Assembly (NCBI GenBank): GCA_003280105.1
Contig: QCFX01000003.1
Coordinates: 1 to 64,000 of the forward strand
Reading direction: 5' to 3'
DNA from: Prochlorococcus sp. AG-363-N20
GTDB lineage: Bacteria > Cyanobacteriota > Cyanobacteriia > PCC-6307 > Cyanobiaceae
DNA: 64,000 nucleotides
Below the pieces are notes generated by a model. It saw only the letters and a program-made list of their open reading frames with translations, ran no database searches and had not been told where the DNA came from. The translations under genes and the position numbers were made by a program. This document shows, piece after piece, positions 28,926-39,959 of this stretch. The first letter of the stretch is position 1. Each line of letters begins with the position of its first letter.

Positions 28926-29825
28926 ATGAGATTATCAAAGAGTCTTATTTTTCAAGTTGTCTTTGGAATATTATTTATTCTTATAATTACACTGTTAATT
29001 AATAATCTATCAGTAAATCTTACTCGAGCAGGCTTGGGACTTAACTTTCAATGGTTGATGCATCCCGCTGGTTTTGCTCTTGCGGAGAGTTCTCTTCCAT
29101 TCAAACCATCTGATAATTATGCCTGGGCAATTTTAATTGGATGGACAAACAGCTTAAAGGTCATAATTACAAGTCTTTTTCTAGCAACATTACTGGGATT
29201 ATCTGCTGGTATAGCAAGGATAAGCTCTAATGCATTACTAAGAAAAATGTCCAGCCTATACGTAGCATTAATAAGACAAATTCCTCTATTAATACAACTT
29301 CTATTTTGGTATTTTGTTGCATTCCTAGGTTTATCTAAAACCCCAGTCAAAGTTTTGGGTGATCTAATAATGTTCTCTAATCAAGGTGTTAAAATATTTG
29401 GCCTAGAATTAAGCGTTGAATTCTCTGCATTGATTGTCGGCCTAACTGTTTTTACAGGTGCATCTATTGCAGAAATTGTCCGCGGTGGAATGAATTCAGT
29501 ACCTAAAGGGCAATGGGAAGCATTTAGAAGTCTTGGGATATCAGATGGTGTTGGAATTCGAAATATCCTTGCTCCACAAGCACTTCCAGCAATAATACCC
29601 GGGCTTACTAGTCAATATTTAAATCTTGCAAAAAATAGTACTCTTGCTATCGCCGTAGGATTCCCTGACATCTACGCAGTCAGTGATACAACAATAACTC
29701 AAACAGGAAGGGCGATAGAGGGATTTCTAATTTTACTTCTAAGCTTTCTTTTTCTCAATCTAGTTATAAGTTTTTCAATGGAGTTGATAAACAAAATAGT
29801 ACTAAAGGCAAATCGCATCAAATAA
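28926..29825 (+). CDS. Polar amino-acid ABC transporter, permease 1
   Basis: Inner-membrane permease of the His/Glu/Gln/Arg type. The 299-residue protein has several helices and the permease EAA loop (GGMNSVPKGQWEAFRSLGISDGVGIRNILAPQALP). The long first periplasmic loop is like AapQ/BztB. It follows the binding-protein gene by four bases and precedes the second permease by 120 bases. Confidence 0.88.
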   Translation: MRLSKSLIFQVVFGILFILIITLLINNLSVNLTRAGLGLNFQWLMHPAGFALAESSLPFKPSDNYAWAILIGWTNSLKVIITSLFLATLLGLSAGIARISSNALLRKMSSLYVALIRQIPLLIQLLFWYFVAFLGLSKTPVKVLGDLIMFSNQGVKIFGLELSVEFSALIVGLTVFTGASIAEIVRGGMNSVPKGQWEAFRSLGISDGVGIRNILAPQALPAIIPGLTSQYLNLAKNSTLAIAVGFPDIYAVSDTTITQTGRAIEGFLILLLSFLFLNLVISFSMELINKIVLKANRIK

Positions 29826-29945
29826 GTTTGTAGATATCAAGCTAATTTGAGAAAGAAATAAAAGTTCAGTCATTTAATGCTAAGCTAAAGTATAATGAGT
29901 TGAAATTCATAGAAGAGTTCATTTCACAACTTATTTCCTAATTAA

Positions 29946-30971
29946 ATGCTTGTACGAAAAAAAATATTAGTCAATTCAATTAGAAAAAACTTCTTCTCAT
30001 CCGTTACTGATGGATTCATAACCTTAATCCTAATTGCAATATTTATCTGGATTTTCTCAACTGTTATGCATTGGCTATTAAACAAGGCCGATTGGAATGT
30101 TGTGAGTGAAAACTTACGCCTCTTTAGTTATGGAAGCTATCCATTAGAGGAGCAATGGAGACCTAAGATTTGGATAGTCTCACTAATTACCCTTACATTA
30201 ATTACCCTTTCAGGAAGAAGAATTCATTCACCAAGGAAACTAATTCCATCTCTATGGATTTCAATGGTCCCTTTGGGAATAGTCCTACTATCTGGTGGGT
30301 TTGGGTTAAGGCCTGTTTCAACTATTAATTGGGGTGGTCTTGTTTTAACAATAGTCCTTACAGTATGCAGCGGTTCAATTGCACTGCCAATGGGAATATT
30401 ACTTGCAATAGGGAGGCAAAGCAATCTTCCTCTTATTCAGCAAAGTTGTAAGATATACATTGATATTATGAGATCTATTCCACTGATAGCAATATTATTT
30501 TTTGGCCAGTTAATGATTCCTCTTTTCCTACCTGCTGATATTGATATTAATAGAGTTATAAGAGCTATTTTTGCTTTCGCAATTTTCAGTTCAGCCTATA
30601 TAGCTGAAGACATACGAGGGGGCTTGCAATCCATACCTTTAACACAAAAGGAGGCTGCCTCTGCTCTAGGACTTAACCAATTACAAATAATATATTTAAT
30701 TACTTTGCCTCAAGCTCTTCGAGCAGCCCTGCCTGCACTGACTAATCAAGCTATTGGATTACTTCAAAATACAAGTCTAATGGCGATACTCGGACTTGTA
30801 GAGCTACTTGGCATTAGCAGAAGTCTTCTTGCAAATCCACAATATATTGGCAGATATCTAGAGGTATATGCTTGGCTGGCTGCTATTTACTGGCTGGTAT
30901 GTACTGCGATGGCATTGCTGTCGAAACACATAGAATTTAACTTAAGTCCAAGCAGTGCAAATTATGAATAG
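29946..30971 (+). CDS. Polar amino-acid ABC transporter, permease 2
   Basis: Second permease, 341 residues, with an AapM/BztC-like layout: an N-terminal helix, a long loop, then a permease core with the EAA loop [36 protein letters not shown]. It would pair with the preceding permease to form the pore. It overlaps the ATPase gene by eight bases from ATG 30964. Confidence 0.88.
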   Translation: MLVRKKILVNSIRKNFFSSVTDGFITLILIAIFIWIFSTVMHWLLNKADWNVVSENLRLFSYGSYPLEEQWRPKIWIVSLITLTLITLSGRRIHSPRKLIPSLWISMVPLGIVLLSGGFGLRPVSTINWGGLVLTIVLTVCSGSIALPMGILLAIGRQSNLPLIQQSCKIYIDIMRSIPLIAILFFGQLMIPLFLPADIDINRVIRAIFAFAIFSSAYIAEDIRGGLQSIPLTQKEAASALGLNQLQIIYLITLPQALRAALPALTNQAIGLLQNTSLMAILGLVELLGISRSLLANPQYIGRYLEVYAWLAAIYWLVCTAMALLSKHIEFNLSPSSANYE

Positions 30972-31713
30972 AATTCGAATGGCAATTAAGGCGAATAAAG
31001 TAGTAAAAGCCTTTGGGAAAAACAATAAAGCCTTAGACGAAGTTTCATTAACAGTAAGAAGAGGAGAAGTGCTAGTAGTAATGGGACCTTCTGGCTCAGG
31101 TAAAAGTACATTAATCAGAACATTTAATGGTCTAGAATCAATTGATAAAGGAACAATTGATATCCTAGGGATAGAAATAGATGCAGTCCAAGACGAAAGA
31201 AAAATAAATGCGATCCGCCAGCAAGTTGGCATGGTCTTCCAGCAATTTAACCTGTTTCCACATCTGTCAATCTTAGAAAATATCACCATTGCCCCTATAA
31301 GAGTTCAGAAAAAAACTCAAAGAGAGGCAGAAGAAAAGGCAATTGAATTGCTAACTCAAATGGGAATATCAGATCAACTTAGAAAGTATCCCAACCAATT
31401 AAGTGGAGGCCAACAGCAAAGAGTAGCTATCGCAAGAGCCCTAGCAATGAATCCAGAAGTAATGCTATTTGATGAGCCAACAAGTGCTCTAGATCCAGAA
31501 AGAGTCAAAGAAGTTTTAGATGCAATGAAGTCTCTCGCAAAACAAGGAATGACCATGGTCGTAGTGACCCATGAAATCGAGTTTGCAAAAGAAGTCGCAG
31601 ATCATGTGCTTTTTATGGATGAAGGCAAAGTAATTGAGACATCAACACCCCAGGAGTTCTTCACAAATGCAAATCACGAGCGAAGTCGAAAATTTCTAAA
31701 CCAAATGATGTAG
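30964..31713 (+). CDS. Polar amino-acid ABC transporter, ATP-binding protein
   Basis: ATPase of the amino-acid importer, of the GlnQ/AapP type. Walker A is [13 protein letters not shown], the Q-loop is [11 protein letters not shown], the signature is [17 protein letters not shown], Walker B is [14 protein letters not shown] and the switch His is [12 protein letters not shown]. The track's GTG at 30955 is possible; ATG 30964 is used here. Cyanobacterial NatFGH/BgtA-type systems take up acidic amino acids and glutamine (family knowledge). Confidence 0.93.
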   Translation: MNRIRMAIKANKVVKAFGKNNKALDEVSLTVRRGEVLVVMGPSGSGKSTLIRTFNGLESIDKGTIDILGIEIDAVQDERKINAIRQQVGMVFQQFNLFPHLSILENITIAPIRVQKKTQREAEEKAIELLTQMGISDQLRKYPNQLSGGQQQRVAIARALAMNPEVMLFDEPTSALDPERVKEVLDAMKSLAKQGMTMVVVTHEIEFAKEVADHVLFMDEGKVIETSTPQEFFTNANHERSRKFLNQMM

Positions 31714-31843
31714 CGACGCAAACGCAAAGGATAATAAGTAGATATACCGACCTGTAATTTCAAAGAAATAAGAAGACAAGAGCAATATTCATAAATAACA
31801 AACTCAACTAAATGTATACTTCAAGTTAGTGGCAAGTAGAAGT

Positions 31844-32098
31844 ATGGCTTATAGCCAAATAACAGTTATAGCTGGAGGTGTTGCTCACGCCCCCATCCTA
31901 ATAGCCCTGCTGAAATTCCTAGATGGCAGGACATCAAGATCTTACAAGGCCCAAAAAGCGGCTGAAGCGAAAGCTAAAGCTGCTGCTGAAGCTAAAGCCG
32001 CTGCTGAAGCCAAAGCTAAAGCCGCTGCTGAAGCCAAAGCCAAAGCTGCTGCTGAAGCTAAAGCTGCTGCTGAAGCCAAAAAAGATGATGGAGAGTAA
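31844..32098 (+). CDS. Small Lys/Ala/Glu-repeat protein with an N-terminal hydrophobic segment
   Basis: About 84 residues from ATG 31844; a GTG five codons upstream is the other start. Residues about 1-25 (MAYSQITVIAGGVAHAPILIALLKFL) are one hydrophobic helix. The rest is a low-complexity helix of K-A-A-A-E units (AEAKAKAAAEAKAAAEAK and so on) ending in DDGE. It resembles the alanine-rich linker of TolA, but has no TolA C-terminal domain. It could be a membrane-anchored spacer or bind acidic partners. No function is recognised. It stands alone after the amino-acid importer. Confidence 0.65.
   Translation: MAYSQITVIAGGVAHAPILIALLKFLDGRTSRSYKAQKAAEAKAKAAAEAKAAAEAKAKAAAEAKAKAAAEAKAAAEAKKDDGE
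31955..32083 (+). repeat. Coding tandem repeat (K/A/E helix)
   Basis: 129 bases of imperfect 15- and 21-base units built from GCT/GCC, GAA and AAA codons, encoding the K-A-A-A-E tail. Near-identical units suggest slippage or recent expansion. Confidence 0.8.
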
Positions 32099-32179
32099 AG
32101 CAAATATTTAAATTCCCATTTAGACTAAAAAAGTCTCTCTATTAGCAGGTTTTTAGAGGTTATTTAATTTGCAAGATTC

Positions 32180-32764
32180 CTATATATACGTGTTTTTATA
32201 ACATCTAAAAGTAATATTAATCCGGGGTTGATTAACTTTTTTTCTGATTGGAATTGAATGTAGCCAGTGCTTCTGACAATTTGGATGCATAATTAATAAG
32301 TCACCATTTGCCAAAGGAAGGGACTCCCTAAAATTCTCGAACCGATGCTTTAAACAAAAATCTCTTTGAGTTCCGAAAGAAAGTGATGTTATTGGTTTAG
32401 ATGCGTCAATCTCAGGCTCATCATCTGAGTGCCATCCCATTCTATCTTTTCCATCTCTATAAAGGTTGATCAAACATCCATTAAACTTGGCATCACTTTC
32501 TATACTGACTTGCTTTAACAAGGGTAAAAACCATTCAGGCCATCCATTCCCAATATGTGTTAAGCCACTATATGTATATTTTATATTTGATTCTGACAGA
32601 AAACTTGTTTTTCTAGGAACTAAATATTGCTTTCCATAAACTTTAACTAATGGTTGCTCCCAAATCACAAGATTATTAATCTTTTGGTTCCATTCTTGGG
32701 CCTCCTCCTCTGTCATCCAGGAGGGTAGATGCGTCCAAGGAATTTCAGAAGGAACAACTGACAT
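32180..32764 (-). CDS. AlkB-like 2-oxoglutarate/Fe(II) dioxygenase
   Basis: Non-haem iron dioxygenase with the AlkB set of residues: HSD (His112, Asp114), His169 in HWLHSIPI, and the 2-oxoglutarate-binding RINITFR (Arg181 and Arg187). AlkB proteins repair alkylated bases, and the nucleotide-recognition lid is probably in the N-terminal half (WMTEEEAQEW). Substrate (DNA or RNA) is not shown. Length 194. Convergent with the Lys/Ala/Glu-repeat gene. Confidence 0.87.
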   Translation of the reverse strand: MSVVPSEIPWTHLPSWMTEEEAQEWNQKINNLVIWEQPLVKVYGKQYLVPRKTSFLSESNIKYTYSGLTHIGNGWPEWFLPLLKQVSIESDAKFNGCLINLYRDGKDRMGWHSDDEPEIDASKPITSLSFGTQRDFCLKHRFENFRESLPLANGDLLIMHPNCQKHWLHSIPIRKKVNQPRINITFRCYKNTYI

Positions 32765-32873
32765 TAAATCTTTTTAACTTGAAGTTATTATCAACTAAAA
32801 TTACTGCTTGTTGTTTGGTATTTTACAAATTAATTTTATTTGAATAAAAACTAATTATTAATTAAATACTTAA

Positions 32874-33809
32874 TTAGAGTTGATTTTTCTCAATCCTGTC
32901 ATTGACAGTTATATCTCCATTTAACAAGCTTACGCGTTGATAGCAAAACCAAAGCCATTGCTGAAAAAGAAGATTGCGGTGAGACCTCCATGATGTTTGA
33001 GGGTTCATTGGATCAAAGTTTTCAGGAAGTGGTACGTCTCCTCGTGCTCTATCTCTTTCCATTTCGGAAAGCAATCGGCCAGCATTGTATTCAGGATGTC
33101 CCAAATGCATCAACTGACGTTGGTCAGTTGTTTCAAAAATGGTGTACCCAACCTTCTCGCCATATGCAAGAAGACGCAAGTTGCCCTTTCGCTGTGCCTC
33201 TTCCATTTCATGGTCAGACAAGCCTGCATGACGACTTTGCGGACATAAAAAGAAATCATCTTGTGTGCCCATTAAAGGGTGACTGGGAACAAGACTTTTT
33301 AGTGGAAATACACCAAACAATTTCTTAGAGAAATTTTGTTTATCTACTCCTGCCAAATAAGCCAAGGCAAAGCCAGCCCAACAGAGACCTAAAGTGCTCG
33401 CACAATTTCTTCTTGCTTCATCAATAAGTTCTACTAATTCTTGCCAATAATTGACCTTTTCAAAAGCCAAGTGTTCAACAGGTGCTCCTGTAATAATCAA
33501 ACCATCTAAAGGGGCTGGGGACATTGCTTCCTCCCAACTGACGTATAGGGCATCTAAATGTGAGATATCCCATGTTTTGTATTTATGGCTTTTTAAACGG
33601 ATCCATATTGGCTCGATTTGCAATGGAGACAGGCCAAGAGGGTGGAGCAAATTGAATTCATACTGCTTACCTAAAGGCATAATGTTCAGAATGCCAATCC
33701 TCAAAGGCCTGATGTCTTGCCTTTCTGCCAGGTCTGGCTCAATCCATGAAATATGGTTCCGTTCCACGGCAGCAATCTTGTGATAGCTACTAGGAAGAAT
33801 CAGAGCCAA
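32874..33809 (-). CDS. metA: Homoserine O-acyltransferase MetA, acetyl-type residue
   Basis: Activates homoserine for methionine synthesis. The catalytic Cys is in LGLCWAGFALAYL (about Cys143), and the late HLGHPEYNAGR has the catalytic His and Glu (about 238 and 240). In TGAPVEHLAFEKV the residue matching E. coli Gly111 is Glu112. In this family Glu there goes with acetyl-CoA use and Gly with succinyl-CoA. So this is more likely an O-acetyltransferase, fitting the O-acetylhomoserine-type MetY encoded just upstream (15-base gap). Length 311 is normal. Confidence 0.9.
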   Translation of the reverse strand: MALILPSSYHKIAAVERNHISWIEPDLAERQDIRPLRIGILNIMPLGKQYEFNLLHPLGLSPLQIEPIWIRLKSHKYKTWDISHLDALYVSWEEAMSPAPLDGLIITGAPVEHLAFEKVNYWQELVELIDEARRNCASTLGLCWAGFALAYLAGVDKQNFSKKLFGVFPLKSLVPSHPLMGTQDDFFLCPQSRHAGLSDHEMEEAQRKGNLRLLAYGEKVGYTIFETTDQRQLMHLGHPEYNAGRLLSEMERDRARGDVPLPENFDPMNPQTSWRSHRNLLFQQWLWFCYQRVSLLNGDITVNDRIEKNQL

Positions 33810-33824
33810 TGAACTTCTCCTGCC

Positions 33825-35171
<1,347 letters not shown>

Positions 35172-35199
35172 CTATATCTGTTCTAGCTAGAAAATTTCA

Positions 35200-35892
35200 T
35201 TAGCGACTCCAATCATCAGGGGGTAAAGGCTTTCCTGAATCTGACAAAGAAGGAAATAGTTCTCGAATTAAAGAAGGCAATTCTGTTCGAATCTCCATTC
35301 GTGAAAGCTCTACCGCATCCCCTTTAAGAACTGGGTAATTATTTTTTTCACTTGATTCGATTTCTCTAAGAGGACGCCATTTAGAAGGTTCACTTCTTTT
35401 TAGTTTTTCTAAAGGCTCATTCACATCAAACTGAAGTGTTTGAATGCCCTTAGGGTCTCGCTCAGAAATCCTAGTGATGATTGCCTCACGGAATGGCTCA
35501 ATTTGCTTAGCTTTTAGGCTATCTGGCAAACCAAGTACTGGTTGAAAATAATCTAGTACCCTCAACTCTTCTTCCAAAAGAATTACCCATATCCCTTTTG
35601 CTCCTTGCCCAATGGAGGATTTACTTTCAAAACTCTCCATTGCTTCTAGAAAGAAGCGTAATCTTCGATAATAGGATTTTTCTTCAATTGGTTTTTTTAC
35701 TGACGTCTTAGATGTTGTTATTACAGGAAGTGATGCTTCTGCTTTTCTAAGAAATTGCCTATCCTCCCGTTCAAGATTTATAGCGCCCCACCGCTGCCTG
35801 TAATCCCAAAGCTCTATATATCGAGCCACATCATCTGATGACCACCCAAGCTCTTTAAGCTCATCAGCCCGGTGAGTTGATTCTTTTATCAC
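35200..35892 (-). CDS. Conserved hypothetical protein
   Basis: A 230-residue soluble protein. The N-terminus (ELKELGWSSDDVARYIELWDYRQRWGAINLEREDRQFLRKAE) looks like a conserved helical segment. The C-terminus ends in a Pro/Asp-rich tail (DSGKPLPPDDWSR). No signal peptide, membrane helix or known motif is recognised. It is 11 bases from the lytic transglycosylase gene, on the same strand, so a shared transcript is likely; function unknown. Confidence 0.7.
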   Translation of the reverse strand: MIKESTHRADELKELGWSSDDVARYIELWDYRQRWGAINLEREDRQFLRKAEASLPVITTSKTSVKKPIEEKSYYRRLRFFLEAMESFESKSSIGQGAKGIWVILLEEELRVLDYFQPVLGLPDSLKAKQIEPFREAIITRISERDPKGIQTLQFDVNEPLEKLKRSEPSKWRPLREIESSEKNNYPVLKGDAVELSRMEIRTELPSLIRELFPSLSDSGKPLPPDDWSR

Positions 35893-35903
35893 GTCAATTT
35901 TTT

Positions 35904-36893
35904 TTATCTAATTGAAGAGTAGTTGGGAGGAGCACTTACTGGAAAGTTTTGTAAGTAGGTCGATATAGGAATCTTCTTGTTCTGGAGATAACCTACTGGC
36001 AGCCAAATATCGCCCTCTTCGACATTAAAGTGTATTTCCCAATGGTAAAAACCCCTTATAGCATTAGGATCTCGCTTTATAAGCGCAGCATATTTTAGAA
36101 CTGCTCTACCGTAATAATCACTATTGTTGTAGCCCCATAATCCCTTACGAATATCTTGAAGCCCACCTCTTCTAACTAGATATCGAGCAGCTGCTTGGAT
36201 TGAGTCATGAGGGTCATTAATATCCCCATTATTTCCAATACCTTTAAGGTCCCAAGTCGTTTGTAAGAATTGCATAGGACCTTTTGCATTTGCAACTGAA
36301 ACTCCTGAAATCCTTCCCATGCCAGTTTCAACTAGATTAATAGCAGCTAAAATCTCCCAATTAATTCCAGTTGCCATCTCAGCCTTACGGTAATAAGCAA
36401 TTAAGTTAGTTAAAGGTTCAGGTTGAATAATTTCCCAAGCAGGCATCATTGATGGTTGCTTCCTTTTCCTTGACATATCCAGAAACTCTCTCCTTGCTGA
36501 CAAATGTAAAAGAGCAACATCTTTCAATTTTTCGGGAAGTAATGATACAAGTTGATTAGCCTTTGTATTATTCCTAGAGAACTCCCTATAAATGATTTGT
36601 TGCTGATGAGATATTCGAGGCAGCAATTCTCGTGGTGTATTTTTATCAACGATAAGTTGCTCTAATTTTGCCAATAAATCAGCAGTTTCACTAACATCTT
36701 TTGGAATTATTGGGTAGTGTCTTCCATTTCTAAGTCTTGGCAAATTAGGTGACGAAGGGAGAAGTTTGAAGATATTTTCTTTTGAATCTATTTCTATTCT
36801 CTCTGCAGCCAATGAAGCTGTTGGGGTTAAAGGGGTTAACAACAAAGTATTTAATCCGAAAGCAAAAATTAAAGAAGTTAATTTAGAAATCAT
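35904..36893 (-). CDS. Periplasmic lytic transglycosylase (SLT domain)
   Basis: Cuts peptidoglycan glycan strands in the periplasm. A signal peptide ends near TASLAA (about residue 30). The SLT domain starts near residue 175: INWEILAAINLVETGMGRISG with the catalytic Glu (about 189), then ANAKGPMQFLQTTWDLKGIG and DPHDSIQAAARYLVRRGG. The N-terminal 150 residues are a helical stalk. Length 329. Together with the preceding unknown protein it forms a leftward unit. Confidence 0.88.
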   Translation of the reverse strand: MISKLTSLIFAFGLNTLLLTPLTPTASLAAERIEIDSKENIFKLLPSSPNLPRLRNGRHYPIIPKDVSETADLLAKLEQLIVDKNTPRELLPRISHQQQIIYREFSRNNTKANQLVSLLPEKLKDVALLHLSARREFLDMSRKRKQPSMMPAWEIIQPEPLTNLIAYYRKAEMATGINWEILAAINLVETGMGRISGVSVANAKGPMQFLQTTWDLKGIGNNGDINDPHDSIQAAARYLVRRGGLQDIRKGLWGYNNSDYYGRAVLKYAALIKRDPNAIRGFYHWEIHFNVEEGDIWLPVGYLQNKKIPISTYLQNFPVSAPPNYSSIR

Positions 36894-36905
36894 TAAAAAT
36901 AGTTT

Positions 36906-38429
36906 TCAAATTTTGGTTGATATGGATCTCTCTATTAGAAACATTGCTTGAATATGCGGTGGTTGACTTGGATCTATATAATTAGAATTTATGCTATCAT
37001 TAGAATCAAAGAATGAAGTATTCTGAATCCTTTTAATTATATTTATAACTTTTGTCATGGATTCAGCTGAATTGAGATTATCAAGTGCATCTGAAAACTT
37101 TCTACTATGCTTGGGTCTAACAGATTCTTGACAATAACTGGTAAGTTCCCGGCTTTTTGAAAGAACGTGGAAAACTACTGCCTTCTGCTCTGACGAACCA
37201 TAAATGGACATGTATAAAAGGTTTATCATTGAAGAATCATGAAGTGGAATTGAGTATTTGCTTAAAATTTGAGGCCAGTATTTAAGGGATTTAAGCCCTT
37301 CCAATGCTCCTTGTTTAAGACCTGTGCTCTCACAATGTTCTAAGAATTCATCCAAACTTAAAGGACAACGTTTTTGACTAAGCATTATATTTGCCAAAAC
37401 TTGACCAGCCTGAAAATTCCGAGTAGGGCTTCCAGTTCTTGGCAGCATCATGCTACCTCTTACATCTGCAACCATAGCTGTAAGTTGTGCAAAAGTATGA
37501 TCTCTAACCTTTTTCAAGTCTCCGTCCTTTAATAAAGCAGCCTCAATTTTTTGAACTCCATAGCCTAATTCGGTAAGAGGAAGAGGTTGGCAATTGTATA
37601 ACTTATCTCTATCACTTCTAATCATAGAAACCGTCGCTGCCTGGTCTAAGCATTGTTCCAAAAGTAGAGTCAAAAGAGTGGGTAATAATCCAGGATTATC
37701 TTGATGATACGTATGTCCAAATCCAGCAAAAATTGATGCCATATTTTTAGCTGCTTTAATATATTGACCTTCAACATTATGAACTCCAGAAGATACTTGT
37801 ATATTTGGTGAGAGTTTGTCAAGAATTCTAGCTCCGAAAAAAGCCGTCAAAGAATCTGGATGGCAGAAATTTGCTGTAAAGCTATCTAATGGATTCCTCA
37901 GAGCACCATGGCGATGAAAGCCTGAGAAAAAGCCTAAAGAGCTTTCTTTTTCACAAAGAACATATGATTCATTTGTAATATCATCATGACTAAAAGAACC
38001 AGATAAACAAGCTAAAACAACATTTTCTCTATTTAACTCTTTTTTTAATCTAGAGGCCTCTAAGAGATCCTTCTCTATATGATTACTATTAGCACTTAAC
38101 ACAACTAATTCACATCTCAATATAAGGTCTGCCAAGTTGTTATCTACTGATTTATAGTCTTCAAGATGGCTTCCCATTCGCTTCATAGTTTTTAAGTGTT
38201 CACTGTCCATCCCACTTAAAACTTCTTCTGAAAAAGCCCCTAAAAGCTTTCTTCCTGGGCGAGGTGCAAGCAATAGATTCATACCATCGGTTTGCATTGC
38301 ACAGTTATAGGCTAAAGAGGCTGGGTAAAGTCCAATGCTATAAAAACCAACTTTTCCTGACTCAAGTTCATTTATCCTTTGAGATAAAACATCATTGCTC
38401 ATTGAATCACTAAAAAAACTGTTGAACAT
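36906..38429 (-). CDS. Divergent glycerol-3-phosphate dehydrogenase-like protein (GpsA-like)
   Basis: A 507-residue protein. The first ~100 residues (GKVGFYSIGLYPASLAYN) occupy the nucleotide-binding position but lack a clear GxGxxG. The middle looks like GpsA: VEGQYIKAAKNMASIFAG has a Lys where GpsA has its catalytic Lys, and RTGSPTRNFQAGQVLA resembles the family's T(S)xSRNRxxG block. The C-terminal ~150 residues have no clear counterpart. A start nine codons in (ATG 38402) is possible. Divergent from the StpA gene, so a role in making glycerol-3-phosphate for glucosylglycerol is an inference. Confidence 0.6.
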   Translation of the reverse strand: MFNSFFSDSMSNDVLSQRINELESGKVGFYSIGLYPASLAYNCAMQTDGMNLLLAPRPGRKLLGAFSEEVLSGMDSEHLKTMKRMGSHLEDYKSVDNNLADLILRCELVVLSANSNHIEKDLLEASRLKKELNRENVVLACLSGSFSHDDITNESYVLCEKESSLGFFSGFHRHGALRNPLDSFTANFCHPDSLTAFFGARILDKLSPNIQVSSGVHNVEGQYIKAAKNMASIFAGFGHTYHQDNPGLLPTLLTLLLEQCLDQAATVSMIRSDRDKLYNCQPLPLTELGYGVQKIEAALLKDGDLKKVRDHTFAQLTAMVADVRGSMMLPRTGSPTRNFQAGQVLANIMLSQKRCPLSLDEFLEHCESTGLKQGALEGLKSLKYWPQILSKYSIPLHDSSMINLLYMSIYGSSEQKAVVFHVLSKSRELTSYCQESVRPKHSRKFSDALDNLNSAESMTKVINIIKRIQNTSFFDSNDSINSNYIDPSQPPHIQAMFLIERSISTKI

Positions 38430-38664
38430 TTTTCTCCTGTACTAAAAAAGCTGCAAAAGTAAAGAAAGCTACTAGAAAGGCGTCTAATCTATTACCATTA
38501 TATAGCAAAGGTGTATCAAGCTTATTAGCTTTAAATTTATTCTCAATAAATTGGATAAAAAAAGATATCTATATTCTTTAGAGAATAACGCAATTAAATA
38601 AATAAGACGGTTTTATTTTATCAGTAGTTAGCTTCAACAGGCCGGCTAGCAGATATACGAATCA

Positions 38665-38676
38665 AAGTATATACTT
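38665..38676. promoter_or_regulatory. 12-base perfect palindrome before stpA
   Basis: AAGTATATACTT lies 23 bases upstream of the StpA ATG, in the 270-base divergent spacer. It may be an operator or part of a promoter. Confidence 0.3.
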
Positions 38677-38699
38677 GGAAAAAGAATATAGCTCTCTCT

Positions 38700-39911
38700 A
38701 TGAGAAAAACAATTGAGGAAGAGGTTTTAATAGAAAAGCTCTGCAATGAGAGAAATATCTTAATAATTCAAGATCTTGATGGCGTTTGCATACCTCTAGT
38801 AAAGGATCCATTGACTAGAACAATTGATCTTTCCTATGTTCAAGCAGCTGCAAAAATGAAAGACGAGTTTTATGTCCTAACAAATGGAGAGCATGCTGGA
38901 AGGAGAGGAGTTAATAAGTTAATAGAGAAGGCCACAGGAGACATATCTTTACCTTTGCAAATGGGCTTCTACCTTCCAGGATTGGCCGCTGGAGGAGTTG
39001 AGTATCAAAATCAATATGGAGAAATCAAACATCCAGGTGTCAAAGAAGAAGAAATCCAATTTCTGTCTAAATTACCTCTATTGATGAAAAAACATCTAAG
39101 GCTTGAAATGAAAGATTGCCTTCAAAGCATAGGACAAGATAGTTTCGAAAAAGAAATAGAATTAGCCGTAATTGACACAAACCTCTCCCCTACAATTAAC
39201 CTAAATGGAATATTCCTACACACTGAAGGTAACGTTGATTTACAAGTAAGGATTCAGAAAACGCTTAAGAAAATAATGGATAACATTTTACATCTATCGA
39301 ATCAGAAAGGTTTGCAAGATTCCTTCTTTTTACATATAGCGCCTAACCTAGGGAGAGAGAATGGAGAGGAAAGAATGAAATATGCTTCCAAAGGAGATAT
39401 TGGAACTACAGATATACAATTTATGATAAAAGGTGCCATCAAAGAAGCTGGTCTTCTTTATCTATTAAATGAACATATTGGAAAAGTTTTTGATAAAAAG
39501 CCCTTTGGTGATGACTTTACTGTTAGAGAATGTCCAACGTCTATCCAAAAGCTTTTGAAGATGTGTATAGATAACATATCTGCAGAAGAAATGCCTCTAT
39601 TAATTGGAGTAGGTGATACTGTAACCTCTACATATTGTAAAAAAAGTAAGAAGTGGTTAAGAGGAGGAAGTGATCGGGGATTTTTAACATTAATACAAGA
39701 ACTCGGTAAGAGTTTCAATAAAGAAAATCAAATAATTTTGGTTGACAGCAGTGGAGGAGAGGTCGAACGTCCAAGCCTTAGTGATGTTGACTTAAAAGGT
39801 ATCTCTGACCCATCAGATCCCCTAAAGTTTACTCATTTAGTAAAACAAGGTCCAGCTGGGTATATAAATCTGTTCAAGACTCTTTCCAGAAAAAGAAACC
39901 TAAAGAAGTAA
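38700..39911 (+). CDS. stpA: Glucosylglycerol-3-phosphatase StpA-like
   Basis: HAD-type phosphatase of the salt-tolerance family that dephosphorylates glucosylglycerol phosphate. The N-terminal IIQDLDGVCIPLVKDPLTR holds the nucleophile Asp pair, and the later LIGVGDTVTSTYCKKSKKW with GSDRGFLTLIQ is the family's HAD end. At 403 residues it is close to the cyanobacterial StpA length. No GgpS synthase is visible nearby; a GpsA-like gene lies divergently. It may supply an osmolyte, or have an altered substrate in an organism that is otherwise known to use glucosylglycerate or sucrose. Confidence 0.8.
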   Translation: MRKTIEEEVLIEKLCNERNILIIQDLDGVCIPLVKDPLTRTIDLSYVQAAAKMKDEFYVLTNGEHAGRRGVNKLIEKATGDISLPLQMGFYLPGLAAGGVEYQNQYGEIKHPGVKEEEIQFLSKLPLLMKKHLRLEMKDCLQSIGQDSFEKEIELAVIDTNLSPTINLNGIFLHTEGNVDLQVRIQKTLKKIMDNILHLSNQKGLQDSFFLHIAPNLGRENGEERMKYASKGDIGTTDIQFMIKGAIKEAGLLYLLNEHIGKVFDKKPFGDDFTVRECPTSIQKLLKMCIDNISAEEMPLLIGVGDTVTSTYCKKSKKWLRGGSDRGFLTLIQELGKSFNKENQIILVDSSGGEVERPSLSDVDLKGISDPSDPLKFTHLVKQGPAGYINLFKTLSRKRNLKK

Positions 39912-39959
39912 TCCAATTATTTGCGCTCAAAACTAAGTTGGATAGAATACAAATGAATA

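Noticed and set aside
31923-32111. Overlapping Lys/Leu-rich ORF on the K/A/E repeat
   Set aside because: It is the second frame of the same repeat DNA and has no independent start signal.
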